A stretch of 64,000 nucleotides of DNA from Tolypothrix sp. PCC 7712 (GTDB lineage: Bacteria; Cyanobacteriota; Cyanobacteriia; Cyanobacteriales; Nostocaceae). The position numbers and the translations under genes were made by a program. The stretch lies in contig NZ_CP063785.1 in assembly GCF_025860405.1 (NCBI RefSeq), positions 7,813,390-7,877,389 of the forward strand, in the 5' to 3' direction. Shown one piece after another: positions 1 through 8,372 of this stretch; the stretch's first letter is position 1; every line of letters starts with the position of its first letter. The notes below the pieces were generated by a model. That model was not told the origin of the DNA and did no database searches. It saw nothing but the letters and a program-made list of their open reading frames with translations.

Positions 1-995
1 TCAGCAGGAATCGCTTCATCCAGTGTTGTTGTTGCTGCTGCTTTCCCTGCTCCGCCTTGCATGGGTCTGGGTGGCGTAGCAATAGGCATTGCTGCTACAG
101 ATTCGCTGGGACGAACTGGTCTGCTGGGTCTTTGAGAATCGGCGAATGGTGCTCCACCAGGAGCACGATTTCCTCTTTGTTCCGGTTTAACTGGGCCGGG
201 TGTAGCACGAGCCTGTTTTTGTGGTGTAGGCTGTGCTGTTGGATCTGTGCCTGGTTTGGCCGCCCTGGGCTTAATTTGCTCGCGTTCTTCTTCGCCGCGT
301 TTGGGGCGTTCGCGTTTGAGAATTGGTTTGTCTGCCTGACTCAGAGGCTCGGTCTCTGGTGCTTCAGATACTGGTCTGGCTGGTGGCGCAACTAGTTGAG
401 GTTTTTGCGGTTTCTCTGGCCTCGGTTTAGCTGAAACTGGTTTTTCTGGCTTTTCCCCAACTATTTTTTCTTTCGGTTGGGCATTAGGCGTTGTATCCGC
501 ATTTTTAACAGCTGGTTGCTGTGGGGTCTCAGATTGATTCCGGGGTACGGGTCGAGTTGGTGCCGTCGGCTGCATGGGTGAGACTGGTGTAGCGAAGGGC
601 TTTGGAGGTGAAGGAGGATTAGCTTCAGACAAAGCAGATGGGGTATTAGTAGTAACTGATGCCTCTGGGGCGTTAGAGTTAGGATTTCTCAATATTTTGG
701 GTTTACGAATTTCCAAAATTTGTTGTTTGTGAGGTGGTGGTGCAGGTCGATTGCGAGAGCCAGCTTGTGGCCCATTTGCTTGATGTGTGTTGAGGCCTGT
801 GTCTTTTTTAGGCGTTCCATTCGTTGCTGCGAATTTTTCTGCAGCGGAACGGATGCGTTCTGCCTCCGAATCTGAAATTGTACTGCTATGGCTTTTGACC
901 GCGATATTGAGCTGGTCGCATATTGCTAATAGCTCTTTGTTATCCAAATTTAATTCCTTTGATAATTCATAGATTCTAACTTTGCCGTTGTTCAT
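1..995 (-). CDS. infB: Translation initiation factor IF-2, N-terminal part (cut by window edge)
   Basis: IF-2 is the GTPase that brings initiator tRNA to the ribosome. Only about 331 codons are present; the frame runs open off position 1. The ATG at 995 begins MNNGKVRIYELSKELNLDNK, the IF2_N fold (about residues 1-52). The rest is a long Pro/Gln/Lys-rich low-complexity linker, typical of the extended cyanobacterial IF-2 N-terminus. The G domain must lie beyond the edge. An AGGGGAAG ribosome-binding site sits 6-13 bases before the ATG. It is the last visible gene of the rimP-nusA-ylxR-infB operon. The call is secure; completeness cannot be judged here. Confidence 0.93.
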   Translation of the reverse strand, partial: MNNGKVRIYELSKELNLDNKELLAICDQLNIAVKSHSSTISDSEAERIRSAAEKFAATNGTPKKDTGLNTHQANGPQAGSRNRPAPPPHKQQILEIRKPKILRNPNSNAPEASVTTNTPSALSEANPPSPPKPFATPVSPMQPTAPTRPVPRNQSETPQQPAVKNADTTPNAQPKEKIVGEKPEKPVSAKPRPEKPQKPQLVAPPARPVSEAPETEPLSQADKPILKRERPKRGEEEREQIKPRAAKPGTDPTAQPTPQKQARATPGPVKPEQRGNRAPGGAPFADSQRPSRPVRPSESVAAMPIATPPRPMQGGAGKAAATTTLDEAIPA

Positions 996-1084
996 CCACT
1001 CTTCCCCTTTAATTTACAGTTTTAGCGGATGGTTGCCTGGTTTGTGACATCTCCATCCTTTGACTACTGTTTTTTGGTTGCCGT

Positions 1085-1294
1085 TTAGATTTTGTCGGTG
1101 CCTCCAATCAGGAAAGAGAGATGTCTCGGTTCATTGCTGGCATCCCCACCAGTAATCATGATGTCTGGGCACCCATAAAAGCTTTTTAAATAAAAAATCT
1201 TTATAGGTGCTCTGGATGCCGAACTGCGCTTGAGCGCTACCAGGTTGCCATTTTGTAGTTTTTTGTTTTGCTGATTCTGAGTCTTCCACAACAC
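1085..1294 (-). CDS. Possible small protein between ylxR and infB (69 aa, uncertain)
   Basis: This weak candidate gene fills much of the 475-base gap between ylxR and infB. It would begin with GTG at 1294 and has no clear ribosome-binding site. The product is basic at its N-terminus and ends with a mixed segment (GCPDIMITGGDASNEPRHL). I recognise no domain. It is not the L7Ae-like YlxQ that other bacteria carry at this place. The rest of the gap (1295-1470 and 996-1084) shows no other gene. It may simply be an operon spacer with an open frame. Confidence 0.25.
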   Translation of the reverse strand: MLWKTQNQQNKKLQNGNLVALKRSSASRAPIKIFYLKSFYGCPDIMITGGDASNEPRHLSFLIGGTDKI

Positions 1295-1470
1295 AATCGA
1301 GTAAAACTTGTTGGGAGTATTACTTCGTCTCTCTTAATTGTAAAAGAGGCGTTTGTCAACTACACCCATTTACTATTTTGACACTAACCCCAGCAATCAA
1401 CAGAGACTGTGTTACTAGCGCTAGTTCGGCTTCTGGCACAATTACTCTAGGGATTACCGTCACAAATTTC

Positions 1471-1746
1471 TTAAATTAAAATTTGATTTTGGGTATTGCT
1501 ATTGGCTAGACGCTGCCACAATGTTTGATACAGTGTTTCTGGCACTGTTGCATGTAGCGATCGCCCTAGTCGATTTTTTTTCTGAGCGGCTTGCAAGCAG
1601 CTCGTCTGTGGACAGATGTAAGCAGAACGCCCCATGCCCTCATCTAATTGTACCTTTCCCGATGGAAAGACGCGGACAATCCGCCAAAACTCTTCTTTTA
1701 AGCCTACTTGGCGGCAACTCACACAACGCCGATAATTCGGTTTCAT
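1471..1746 (-). CDS. ylxR: YlxR family RNA-binding protein (DUF448)
   Basis: A 91-residue YlxR/DUF448 protein, a small basic RNA-binding fold encoded next to nusA in many bacteria; in some firmicutes it modulates RNase P. The N-terminus MKPNYRRCVSCRQVGLK carries the family's conserved R-x-C-x-x-C element, and GRSAYICP near residue 40 is the second conserved block. A GAGGT ribosome-binding site lies upstream of the ATG at 1746. It sits between nusA (146-base gap) and infB, the usual operon order. The last 15 residues (NSNTQNQILI) look variable. The family call is sure; the function in cyanobacteria is not established. Confidence 0.9.
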   Translation of the reverse strand: MKPNYRRCVSCRQVGLKEEFWRIVRVFPSGKVQLDEGMGRSAYICPQTSCLQAAQKKNRLGRSLHATVPETLYQTLWQRLANSNTQNQILI

Positions 1747-1892
1747 GAATTTTTTGCTACCTCACCTCAGCAGTTTGGTTGAGCATAGATGCTTTAATCT
1801 TCTATTTTTGCTTATCCTAACCCTGAAATACGAAGCAATTATTAATACATCTTATCAAAGTGTTGTTACTTAAATAACTGGATGTTAATAAA

Positions 1893-3203
1893 CTACTCGT
1901 CATCGTTATGGTCAAAAGAGTCATCATCTAATTCTAAGTCTTCTTGATTGCTATCTTCTAGTTCTGGTAGATCGGATTCATCCTCATCTTCATATTCATA
2001 TTCATCTTCTTCCTCTTGCTCTGCTTGGTATTTAGCACGAGCAGCAGCAAATTTAGCATCTTCTGCAGCTTGATCATATTTAGCTTTATCTTTAATATCA
2101 ATTTTCCATCCTGTCAAACGGGCTGCTAAACGGACATTTTGTCCTTCTTTACCAATAGCCAAACTCAGCTGATCTTCCGCCACTAGCACATGAGTTTGCC
2201 GCGTTTCTGGATCCATGAGGCGGACTTCATCTACTCGTGCGGGGCTAAGAGCATTAGCAATGTATGTTGCGGGGTCTGGAGACCAGCGAATCACGTCAAT
2301 TTTTTCACCACGTAATTCATTCACTACCACTTGAATCCGCGATCCCCGTGCGCCAATACAAGCGCCAACTGGGTCTACATCACGGTCGAGAGTATCTACG
2401 GCAATTTTAGTCCGGGGGCCGACATAACGAGAAGGAGGATTGGCTTCTCGTGCTACCGCGACAATTCGCACCACTTCATCTTCTATTTCTGGTACTTCAT
2501 TGGCGAATAAATATACTACTAAGCCTGCATCAGCGCGAGAAACTAATAATTGCGGGCCACGTTGCTGACCTTGAGAAACCTTTTTGAGATATACCTTAAA
2601 GGTGGCATTAGCTCGATAGTTATCATTAGGTAGCTGTTCTCGTTTTGGTAATTCCGCCTCTACTTCTGGTTGACCAAAACCACTACTAACAGCCAAAATT
2701 ACTGATTGTCGCTCAAACCGCAAAACTCTTGCTTGCAGCACCGTACTTTCTAAGTCTTGAAACTCTTCTTGTACCATCTGGCGCTGTTGATCCCGCAGTT
2801 TTTGAGCGAGTACTTGCTTAGTTTGCATCGCCGCCATCCTGCCAAATTCCCCTTGGTCTGGGGTAACATCAAGGACTACAGAATCTCCCAACTGAGCTTC
2901 AGGCGCTACTTGTTGTACTTCATCTAGAGAGATTTGGTGGTCAGAGTTACTAACTTCTTCGACAATTGTTTTAGTTGAAAGTACCCGGAAACCTTCTTCT
3001 TCAATATCGAGTTCTACTTCAAAATTCTCAAAATAATCTTCATCAAATTGTTTGCGCTCCAAATTTTGGGCACGACGATAGCGTTCATAACCTTTGAGCA
3101 GAGCTTCTCTAATTGCTGATTGCACAGCCAACCGAGGTAAATTACGCTCACGACTTATACTTTCAATTAAATCTTTTAATCCAGGTAAAGTAACCATTGA
3201 CAT
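1893..3203 (-). CDS. nusA: Transcription termination/antitermination factor NusA
   Basis: NusA binds RNA polymerase and controls pausing, hairpin-dependent termination and antitermination. The 436 residues show the NusA N-terminal domain (about 4-125), an S1 domain (about 130-200), KH1 with the loop GARGSRI (about 283-289) and KH2 with GKEGQN (about 350-355). The C-terminus (about 395-436) is an almost purely acidic Glu/Asp/Tyr tail replacing the longer repeats of proteobacterial NusA. AAAGGAG lies 7 bases before the ATG at 3203, fixing the start. It follows rimP after a repeat-filled gap. Because NusA acts on hairpin terminators, the hairpin in the rimP leader is a possible feedback target (inference). 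Confidence 0.97.
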   Translation of the reverse strand: MSMVTLPGLKDLIESISRERNLPRLAVQSAIREALLKGYERYRRAQNLERKQFDEDYFENFEVELDIEEEGFRVLSTKTIVEEVSNSDHQISLDEVQQVAPEAQLGDSVVLDVTPDQGEFGRMAAMQTKQVLAQKLRDQQRQMVQEEFQDLESTVLQARVLRFERQSVILAVSSGFGQPEVEAELPKREQLPNDNYRANATFKVYLKKVSQGQQRGPQLLVSRADAGLVVYLFANEVPEIEDEVVRIVAVAREANPPSRYVGPRTKIAVDTLDRDVDPVGACIGARGSRIQVVVNELRGEKIDVIRWSPDPATYIANALSPARVDEVRLMDPETRQTHVLVAEDQLSLAIGKEGQNVRLAARLTGWKIDIKDKAKYDQAAEDAKFAAARAKYQAEQEEEDEYEYEDEDESDLPELEDSNQEDLELDDDSFDHNDDE

Positions 3204-3325
3204 AAGTAATCTCCTTTAAAAATCAAGGATGGAAAAGGCTAGGGACTAGGACTAAGGGCTAGAAATTCAGGACTAGGTAGTGAAAACAACACATTAGAGA
3301 TTAAGGATTAGAGAAAAGTTTTACT

Positions 3326-3397
3326 CTAGTCCCTAGCCTCTAGCTCCTAGCCTCTAGCCTCTAGCCCCTAGCCTCTAGCCTCTAGCCTTTAACCTCT
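3326..3397. repeat. Heptanucleotide repeat block (CTAGCCT-type)
   Basis: About ten degenerate copies of a 7-base unit close to CTAGCCT/CTAGCCC lie between rimP and nusA, inside the operon. Such short tandemly repeated repetitive sequences are common in filamentous cyanobacteria. No coding potential is seen. Confidence 0.85.
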
Positions 3398-3400
3398 AGG

Positions 3401-3862
3401 TTATCGGCGCTCATCCAGCTGCACCTTAGTAATTAAGGCACGGGGAACTTCGACTACACGACCTTTTTGGTTTAAAAAAATCGTTTGCTCATCCCGGCGA
3501 ATCAACTGACCTGTCCACTCTTGCTGTCCTTCGTAGGGTGGAGAAGTGGAAACGATGATAGGAAATCCTTTAAAAGAAATAAACTCCCTGTCTGTCACCA
3601 GTTGTCGCGATATACCGGGACTAGATATTTCCAAGACATAAGCATCTGGAATAATCTCCGCCGCATCTAAAGAAGCTTCTAAAGCTCGACTCATCCGCTC
3701 GCAATCATCTAAACCAGTATCCTGCTGAGGATTGCGAATGTCTACCCGCAACACTGGTGGACGTTGGTTAGTGTGAAAAACCACACTAACAACTTCCAAT
3801 CCCAGTTCTTCTGCCACTGGTGTTGCCAAATCAATAATTTGTGGGACTAAAGGATGAGCCAT
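3401..3862 (-). CDS. rimP: Ribosome maturation factor RimP
   Basis: RimP assists maturation of the 30S subunit. From the ATG at 3862 (MAHPLVPQIIDLATPVAEEL) the product is 153 residues, the usual size. The N-terminal domain carries GLEVVSVVFHTN and the conserved block ending VLEISSPGISRQL (about residues 80-92). The C-terminal Sm-like barrel follows. The frame stays open 27 codons further upstream, but that stretch contains the terminator-like hairpin and is not RimP-like, so the longer start is rejected. It is the first gene of the rimP-nusA-ylxR-infB operon. Confidence 0.93.
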   Translation of the reverse strand: MAHPLVPQIIDLATPVAEELGLEVVSVVFHTNQRPPVLRVDIRNPQQDTGLDDCERMSRALEASLDAAEIIPDAYVLEISSPGISRQLVTDREFISFKGFPIIVSTSPPYEGQQEWTGQLIRRDEQTIFLNQKGRVVEVPRALITKVQLDERR

Positions 3863-3875
3863 GCGAAAATCCAAT

Positions 3876-3900
3876 AAAAAAAGTGGGCATCGACCCACTT
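3876..3900 (-). terminator. Terminator-like hairpin in the rimP leader (possible attenuator)
   Basis: On the minus strand a 7-bp stem AAGTGGG/CCCACTT with a 6-base loop is followed directly by a run of T, and the rimP ATG comes only 13 bases after the T run. The shape is that of an intrinsic terminator placed before the first gene of the nusA operon. Structure seen directly; an attenuation role is inferred. Confidence 0.65.
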
Positions 3901-4013
3901 CCTGCGATAGGGATATCTTCCAAGAAGTCTTGTTACGAACCAAATATGGTTCGACCTAATCTGAGTTTAGCGCATTTCTTTTGGAGGGAGTAGGAAGAAA
4001 TTATTATATGGGG

Positions 4014-4176
4014 ATAGGGCATGGGGCATGGGTAATGGGTAATGGGTAATGGGTAATTGGCATTTATTATTTCCCCCACCCTTCGGGAAGCCGCAAAGCG
4101 TCTACATCTTCCTCATCTTCCTCATCTTCCCCAATCCCCAGTCCCCAGTCCCCAGTCCCCAATCCCTCATCTCCCT
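4014..4176. repeat. STRR block upstream of rimP
   Basis: Runs of GGGCATG, GGGTAAT, TTCCTCATC and CCCCAGT units fill the gap between the 483-aa membrane protein gene and rimP. A short motif (4083-4107) resembling 'cgggaagccgc...gtctac', also seen near 9193-9217, is embedded. The rest of 3901-4013 holds the rimP upstream region with no recognisable promoter. Confidence 0.8.
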
Positions 4177-5618
4177 GACTTTTCCCGGGCTGTTATTGCA
4201 CTACTACCTGTGATTGGTTGGAATGGTACTTGTGTGCGTAACTGCCTGGTTTGTTGGAGAATTTGGTCTATATCTTCTTGAGATAAGCGCTGAACGTAAT
4301 TCAGTTTGACTTCCTCTAAAAAGTCAGATAGTAAACTCTGAATTTCGGAAAGTACTTGTTTGTTTTGGACTTCTGTACCTAGGGCTTGGCTGAAGCTTTG
4401 GACTAATTGACTGGTGAGTTTTGCCCCAACGGGATCTTCTACAGCACTCACTAATACGTTATATAGACTAGTTGTGATTTGGGTTACTAACTGCTCACTA
4501 ATTTGAGTTTGGGCTTGTCCTACACCTGGAAGAGTTTGCAAGTTGCGATACAGAGGTACTTGCTGTAAGGCAGTGTTGATATTGTGACGCAAAATGGCGT
4601 TAATTTCTGGTTGAATTTTGGGCAATACTTGGTAAACAACGGTTTGTACTAATAAACCTGCGATCGCTTCTACTTCATTGACATTATTTATATCTATGTA
4701 AGGACGTAGACTCTCTTGTTGCATCAGCCAGCGAGTAAATTCCCCACGTTGAATTGATCCCTGAATTTGATTAATGACTCTCACCACCACAATTTCGGTG
4801 ATTTCTTCGGCAAAATTGGCGACAATTCCTTGGTTAATTTGCCGCCATACTGGACGTAAATTTACTAACCGCGCTTGATCGAGGCGGATGACAACGGGAA
4901 TAACTCGCAACCATCGCAAAAACGGCAACAGTAATAATAAATCGTACCAACGCCATAACAGAGCATCTAACCAGCTAAAACCGGGATGACTGCGTCTGAT
5001 ATAAAAGCTACGTACTAATAACTCCAGCGCAAATAAACCGACAAATGGTAAATCAATTAACCAAAAATTATCTAGTAATTCGCCATCTTCACCTATGCGG
5101 CGATAGTAGTTACCAGCAATTAAAGGGCGAATCTTCTGTTTAAAAAAATTAATTTCTGGGTTCCAGCCCTTTTGCGATAAATATTGCTGGCTCCAAAAAG
5201 TTCTAAAAGCTTGCTTGGCTGATTCTTGACCGACGCGATCGCGCATTCGGTTTTTGATTTTTTCTAAGGTACCACTCTTACCAACTGCGGCAAAGGGGTT
5301 GGTGTCAACTATCTCCGTGCTGAGACGGCTAATTTCTTCTAGCTTGGTTTGGACTTGAGGTGACTGTAACCCTGTCTGGCTTACCTGTTCTTCTAATGCT
5401 GTGACTGCTTGCAGGTAGCTTTTCGTTTCTCGGTGGGGTTCAATACCTTTAATTGGGTCATAAATTTGGGTAATTTGCGGTAATTTTCTGTAGTAAAAAT
5501 CTCGCCAAGGTACGTAACTCAAATTAAACAAAACTAAGCATAAATTTGCTGTGGCTGTAATTGCCATAACTTTTTCAAAGTAAAGTTGTGGCTTCTGGGA
5601 AGATTTGATATTAGCCAT
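4167..5618 (-). CDS. Conserved membrane protein of unknown function, 483 aa
   Basis: I do not recognise a named family. Hydrophobic segments lie at about residues 17-36, 185-205 and 226-245. The third is preceded and followed by regularly spaced arginines (R235, R238, R245), recalling a voltage-sensor-like helix, but no pore motif is visible. Between the first two is a charged, helical, probably soluble stretch (about 60-165). The C-terminal half (about 250-470) is amphipathic and rich in Gln, Val and Leu, perhaps coiled or membrane-associated. The stop codon lies at the edge of the adjacent repeat block. No operon partner is apparent: rimP lies upstream in the same direction but is separated by 300 bases. 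Confidence 0.7.
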   Translation of the reverse strand: MANIKSSQKPQLYFEKVMAITATANLCLVLFNLSYVPWRDFYYRKLPQITQIYDPIKGIEPHRETKSYLQAVTALEEQVSQTGLQSPQVQTKLEEISRLSTEIVDTNPFAAVGKSGTLEKIKNRMRDRVGQESAKQAFRTFWSQQYLSQKGWNPEINFFKQKIRPLIAGNYYRRIGEDGELLDNFWLIDLPFVGLFALELLVRSFYIRRSHPGFSWLDALLWRWYDLLLLLPFLRWLRVIPVVIRLDQARLVNLRPVWRQINQGIVANFAEEITEIVVVRVINQIQGSIQRGEFTRWLMQQESLRPYIDINNVNEVEAIAGLLVQTVVYQVLPKIQPEINAILRHNINTALQQVPLYRNLQTLPGVGQAQTQISEQLVTQITTSLYNVLVSAVEDPVGAKLTSQLVQSFSQALGTEVQNKQVLSEIQSLLSDFLEEVKLNYVQRLSQEDIDQILQQTRQLRTQVPFQPITGSSAITAREKSGR

Positions 5619-6210
5619 TTTTTTAGTGTTGAATTATACAGTAATTGGCTATAAGTTTTTAAATTATAAGTAGAATGGTGCAAATCAACCGCAGTATGTA
5701 ACGAAAAGTCAAGTTACCTAAAACCCTCTTCTCTTCTGCCTTCTGTCCTTATGGTGCGCCACTGGCTTTATGCTGTGGAACTCGTCTACCGCAGTGGCTC
5801 ACCTGCGTCTTGTCATAACGACAATTTTTAACATAGACCTACTTGTAATTTTTGAGCTTTCCTAGATGGCAGGAGTGGTAGTTAAAAATCTTTCCTGAGA
5901 ATGATGAAAATTTATCATCAAAGATTAATTAACTTAACCAATAAAAGTATTTTTAATCAAAAATAATTAATAATTAAGAAAACAGATGTTCAAGAAACTT
6001 AAAATACACCTGTTAACCTAATCAGGACTTACGCAACTGGCACAGTGATCCTCTGGGATAAGAGTCAAGAGTCAAGGGTCAAGGGTCAAAAATTTAGGTT
6101 TTTTGGACTCTTGACATTTGACCCTGGACAAACCCAAACGAAAAAAATATGACACTTGCGTAAGTCCTACTAATATATTCTGCTGATTTAAACCAAAGGA
6201 GTTTTAATTT
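5619..6210. other. Intergenic region with repeats and a MITE-like element
   Basis: The 592 bases hold no credible gene. 5740-5830 is a moderately GC-rich stretch resembling decayed repeat DNA. 5880-6000 is AT-rich. 6025-6167 is the inverted-repeat element listed separately. The last 40 bases form the leader of the downstream secreted-protein gene, ending in an AAAGGAG ribosome-binding site. Confidence 0.7.
6025..6167. mobile_element. MITE-like element with GGACTTACGCA termini, copy 1
   Basis: A 12-bp perfect inverted repeat, GGACTTACGCAA at 6025-6036 and TTGCGTAAGTCC at 6156-6167, bounds 143 bases. The interior contains AGAGTCA/GGGTCAA heptamers and their inverted counterpart, so the whole can fold back. 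A second element with the same ends but a different interior lies at 34018-34141. No transposase is present. I could not see a certain target duplication. Confidence 0.6.
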
Positions 6211-6882
6211 ATGTGGTGTGGCTTTGGAAAATCAAGCGTTACCATTGTTACTGCTTGCCTAGTTACAGCAAGTGTAGTGTCTGCAAGCACTTCTTTTGCT
6301 GCGCGTCAGCGTAACTATACACCGCAGCAATTTCGTGCGGTGCTTCATGGTTTAGGCTATAAAATCACCGTCAATAATGCAGCCTTAACGGATAATGAAG
6401 CAAAACAAGCAATCAGTGAATTTCAAAAGGGCTACAAATTAGGCGTAGATGGGATAGCAGGCCCAAAAACTCAAGATTGGGCTGCACAGATAATACAAAT
6501 TTTGCAAGCCAATTTAAATGCAGTAGTTAAACCCAAAACCCCCCTACCCCGGGATCAATTTTATGGGCCTCAGACAGAAGCTGCTGTTAAAGAAGCTCAG
6601 AAAAAATTTCAGCTACAAGAAACGGGAATTGCTGATTTAGCCTTCCGCCAAAAGCTGAATACAGAAGCTAAAAATGCTATTGGTAAACCAACAGCAAAAC
6701 CGACAGCAAAACCAACAGCATCACCTACACCTACATCTACGCCTACATCGACACCTACATCTACGCCTACATCGACACCTACATCTACACCTACATCTAC
6801 GCCTACATCGACACCTACATCTACGCCTACATCGACACCTACATCTACTCCGACACCAACTTCTACAGCAACACCTCAATAG
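6211..6882 (+). CDS. Secreted peptidoglycan-binding protein with Ser/Thr/Pro tail
   Basis: A signal peptide covers about residues 1-31 (hydrophobic core VTIVTACLVTASVVSA, then SFAA). Two PG_binding_1-like domains follow, at about 34-92 (ending GVDGIAGPKTQDWA) and about 95-152 (with FYGPQTEAAVKEAQKKF), a fold that binds cell-wall peptides. From about 158 the chain is low complexity: KPTA repeats, then TSTP repeats to the end at 223, probably an extended, possibly glycosylated wall spacer. No catalytic domain is present, so it is a binding rather than cutting protein. AAAGGAG precedes the ATG. The call rests on the domain pattern. Confidence 0.85.
   Translation: MWCGFGKSSVTIVTACLVTASVVSASTSFAARQRNYTPQQFRAVLHGLGYKITVNNAALTDNEAKQAISEFQKGYKLGVDGIAGPKTQDWAAQIIQILQANLNAVVKPKTPLPRDQFYGPQTEAAVKEAQKKFQLQETGIADLAFRQKLNTEAKNAIGKPTAKPTAKPTASPTPTSTPTSTPTSTPTSTPTSTPTSTPTSTPTSTPTSTPTSTPTPTSTATPQ
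6724..6876 (+). repeat. Coding minisatellite in the Ser/Thr/Pro tail
   Basis: Near-identical 12- and 24-base units (ACATCTACGCCT / ACATCGACACCT) repeat about a dozen times and encode (TSTP)n. High identity between units suggests recent expansion and length variation by slippage. Confidence 0.85.
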
Positions 6883-7011
6883 ATACTCTAGGCGTTACTT
6901 GAAGTATGAAGTGTAAAGTCTGAAGTCTGAAATTAACTGGCTCATACAATTATGGGAAAGACTGAAGATAGTTGCACTGTTTGGGTGCAACCAAATAATT
7001 CACTTTATTCT

Positions 7012-7905
7012 TTATTTTGTCTGAGTTGGTTCTTCTAAAGGTCTGCCTTTGGGTGTCGGTAACATTGGCCGACGGTCATCGTAAGGCATGGGAATATACT
7101 GAACTGTGGGTCTACCTCCTTGTGGTTGAGGATACAGATCCATGAGTTCATAAATAGAATGGGGCAATCCAACTGTAACGGGTAGCCCCATTTCTGTTGC
7201 TTCCTCTACGGTAATAGGATAGTCGTGAGTGACACGTCCCGTTGTTAAAGCTTCAATAATTGGTTCAATATTTTCTGGGCTGACTTTTTGTTTAGGAATA
7301 CTGTCTTTGAGTAAAGTCCTCACAAAGCGCTGTACCTGTTGAATGGCTTTACCTGACAAGTCTGCCATGATTAATGTTTGGTCATCAATTTCGCTGATGG
7401 GTTTATCTTTCACCACCTTCAAGATACTTGCTGCGGGGAAATTACCTAATTGGGGATCGACTGGCCCTAAGACAGCATTTGCATCCATAACAATTTCATC
7501 AGCAGCCAGCGCCAGCATTGTGCCGCCACTCATGGCATAGTGGGGTACAAACACGGTAACTTTTGACGGGTGGCGAATTAATGCTCTAGCGATTTGTTCG
7601 GTAGCTAAAACTAAACCGCCGGGAGTATGCAAGATTAAATCGATGGGAACTTCTGGGGGAGTGAGGCGAATTGCGCGCAGTATTTGTTCTGAGTCTTCAA
7701 TGGTGATGTAGCGTGATAAGGGTATGCCCAGTAAGCTGATAGACTCTTGACGGTGAATTAATAAAATCACCCGGCTGTTACGTCCTTGCTCAAATTCTTG
7801 TAAAGCGCGCAAACGACGATATTCTATTTGACGCTTTTGCCAGATGGGTTGTAGGGAAGAGAGGAGCAGGAAAATCCAGAATAAATCGCCAATTCCAAAT
7901 GCCAT
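7012..7905 (-). CDS. SDH-family Clp-fold serine protease, membrane anchored
   Basis: The protein matches the 'serine dehydrogenase proteinase' (SDH_sah, ClpP/SppA-like) family. Residues 1-20 form one membrane anchor (FWIFLLLSSL). The crotonase-like core shows an HTPGG oxyanion loop (about 93-97) and AMSGGTM with the likely nucleophile Ser126. The segment ADEIVMDANAVLGPVDPQ (about 135-152) is typical of SppA/SDH folds. The C-terminal 40 residues are Pro-rich. Members are thought to degrade membrane or misfolded proteins; the substrate here is unknown. The gene stands alone, convergent with the peptidoglycan-binding protein gene. Confidence 0.85.
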   Translation of the reverse strand: MAFGIGDLFWIFLLLSSLQPIWQKRQIEYRRLRALQEFEQGRNSRVILLIHRQESISLLGIPLSRYITIEDSEQILRAIRLTPPEVPIDLILHTPGGLVLATEQIARALIRHPSKVTVFVPHYAMSGGTMLALAADEIVMDANAVLGPVDPQLGNFPAASILKVVKDKPISEIDDQTLIMADLSGKAIQQVQRFVRTLLKDSIPKQKVSPENIEPIIEALTTGRVTHDYPITVEEATEMGLPVTVGLPHSIYELMDLYPQPQGGRPTVQYIPMPYDDRRPMLPTPKGRPLEEPTQTK

Positions 7906-8102
7906 AGGATTGATTGTCCCAAAATAACGGATGTCGTCATTTATTGTGACAATTTTCAGGCGATCGCAATTCTATCTGTAGGTCTATTAGCTTACCGACA
8001 ATTACAATAATTCTCCTAAATCATCAATATTCATGCCTAATTGCTGCAAACTTTCTGCTAATAGTCGCCAACAGTATCATGAATTAAGAGGCTAATAGCC
8101 CA

Positions 8103-8372
8103 AGTAGGGGCGGGTTAAGCGCGATAGTCGTGAGTTATGGGAGTATATCTGTAAACAAGTGGTGTCAACTTAACGTGAAATCCGCTCTTGTGCAAGGTTT
8201 CGCCCTCACCCCCAGCCCATCTCCCGCAGGGAGAAGGGAGCAAGAGATTTAGTTCCCCTTCTCCTGCGGGAGAAGGGGTTAGGGGATGAGGGCGCGAGGT
8301 ATTTGTACAACGCCCGCCCTATATCGCTTTTAGCTTAAGTTGACACCACTGATCTGTAAACCCGCCCCTACT
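8103..8372. repeat. Palindromic repeat AGTAGGGGCGGGTT split by an insertion
   Basis: AGTAGGGGCGGGTT (8103-8116) and its exact inverse AACCCGCCCCTACT (8359-8372) are the arms of an older small palindromic repeat. Removing the inserted element (8157-8351) and one copy of the 10-base duplication restores a roughly 65-base palindrome-bounded unit. Confidence 0.7.
8157..8351. mobile_element. MITE-like element with 16-bp inverted termini and 10-bp duplication
   Basis: AGTGGTGTCAACTTAA (8158-8173) and TTAAGTTGACACCACT (8335-8350) are perfect inverted repeats. ATCTGTAAAC stands directly outside both ends (8147-8156 and 8352-8361), as expected of a target-site duplication. The interior is itself an imperfect palindrome of CCCTCACCCCC...GGGGATGAGGG type. 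No coding capacity. Non-autonomous; the parent transposase is not in this window. Confidence 0.75.

Noticed and set aside
57..395. 112-codon plus-strand frame opposite infB
   Set aside because: It is the shadow of the Pro-rich part of infB, which has a clear start and ribosome-binding site on the other strand.
1521..1748. 75-codon plus-strand frame opposite ylxR
   Set aside because: Antisense to a well-supported conserved gene; no ribosome-binding site.
6674..6916. 80-codon frame rich in His and Leu on the plus strand
   Set aside because: It is a shifted reading of the Ser/Thr/Pro repeat of the secreted protein gene and has no other support.
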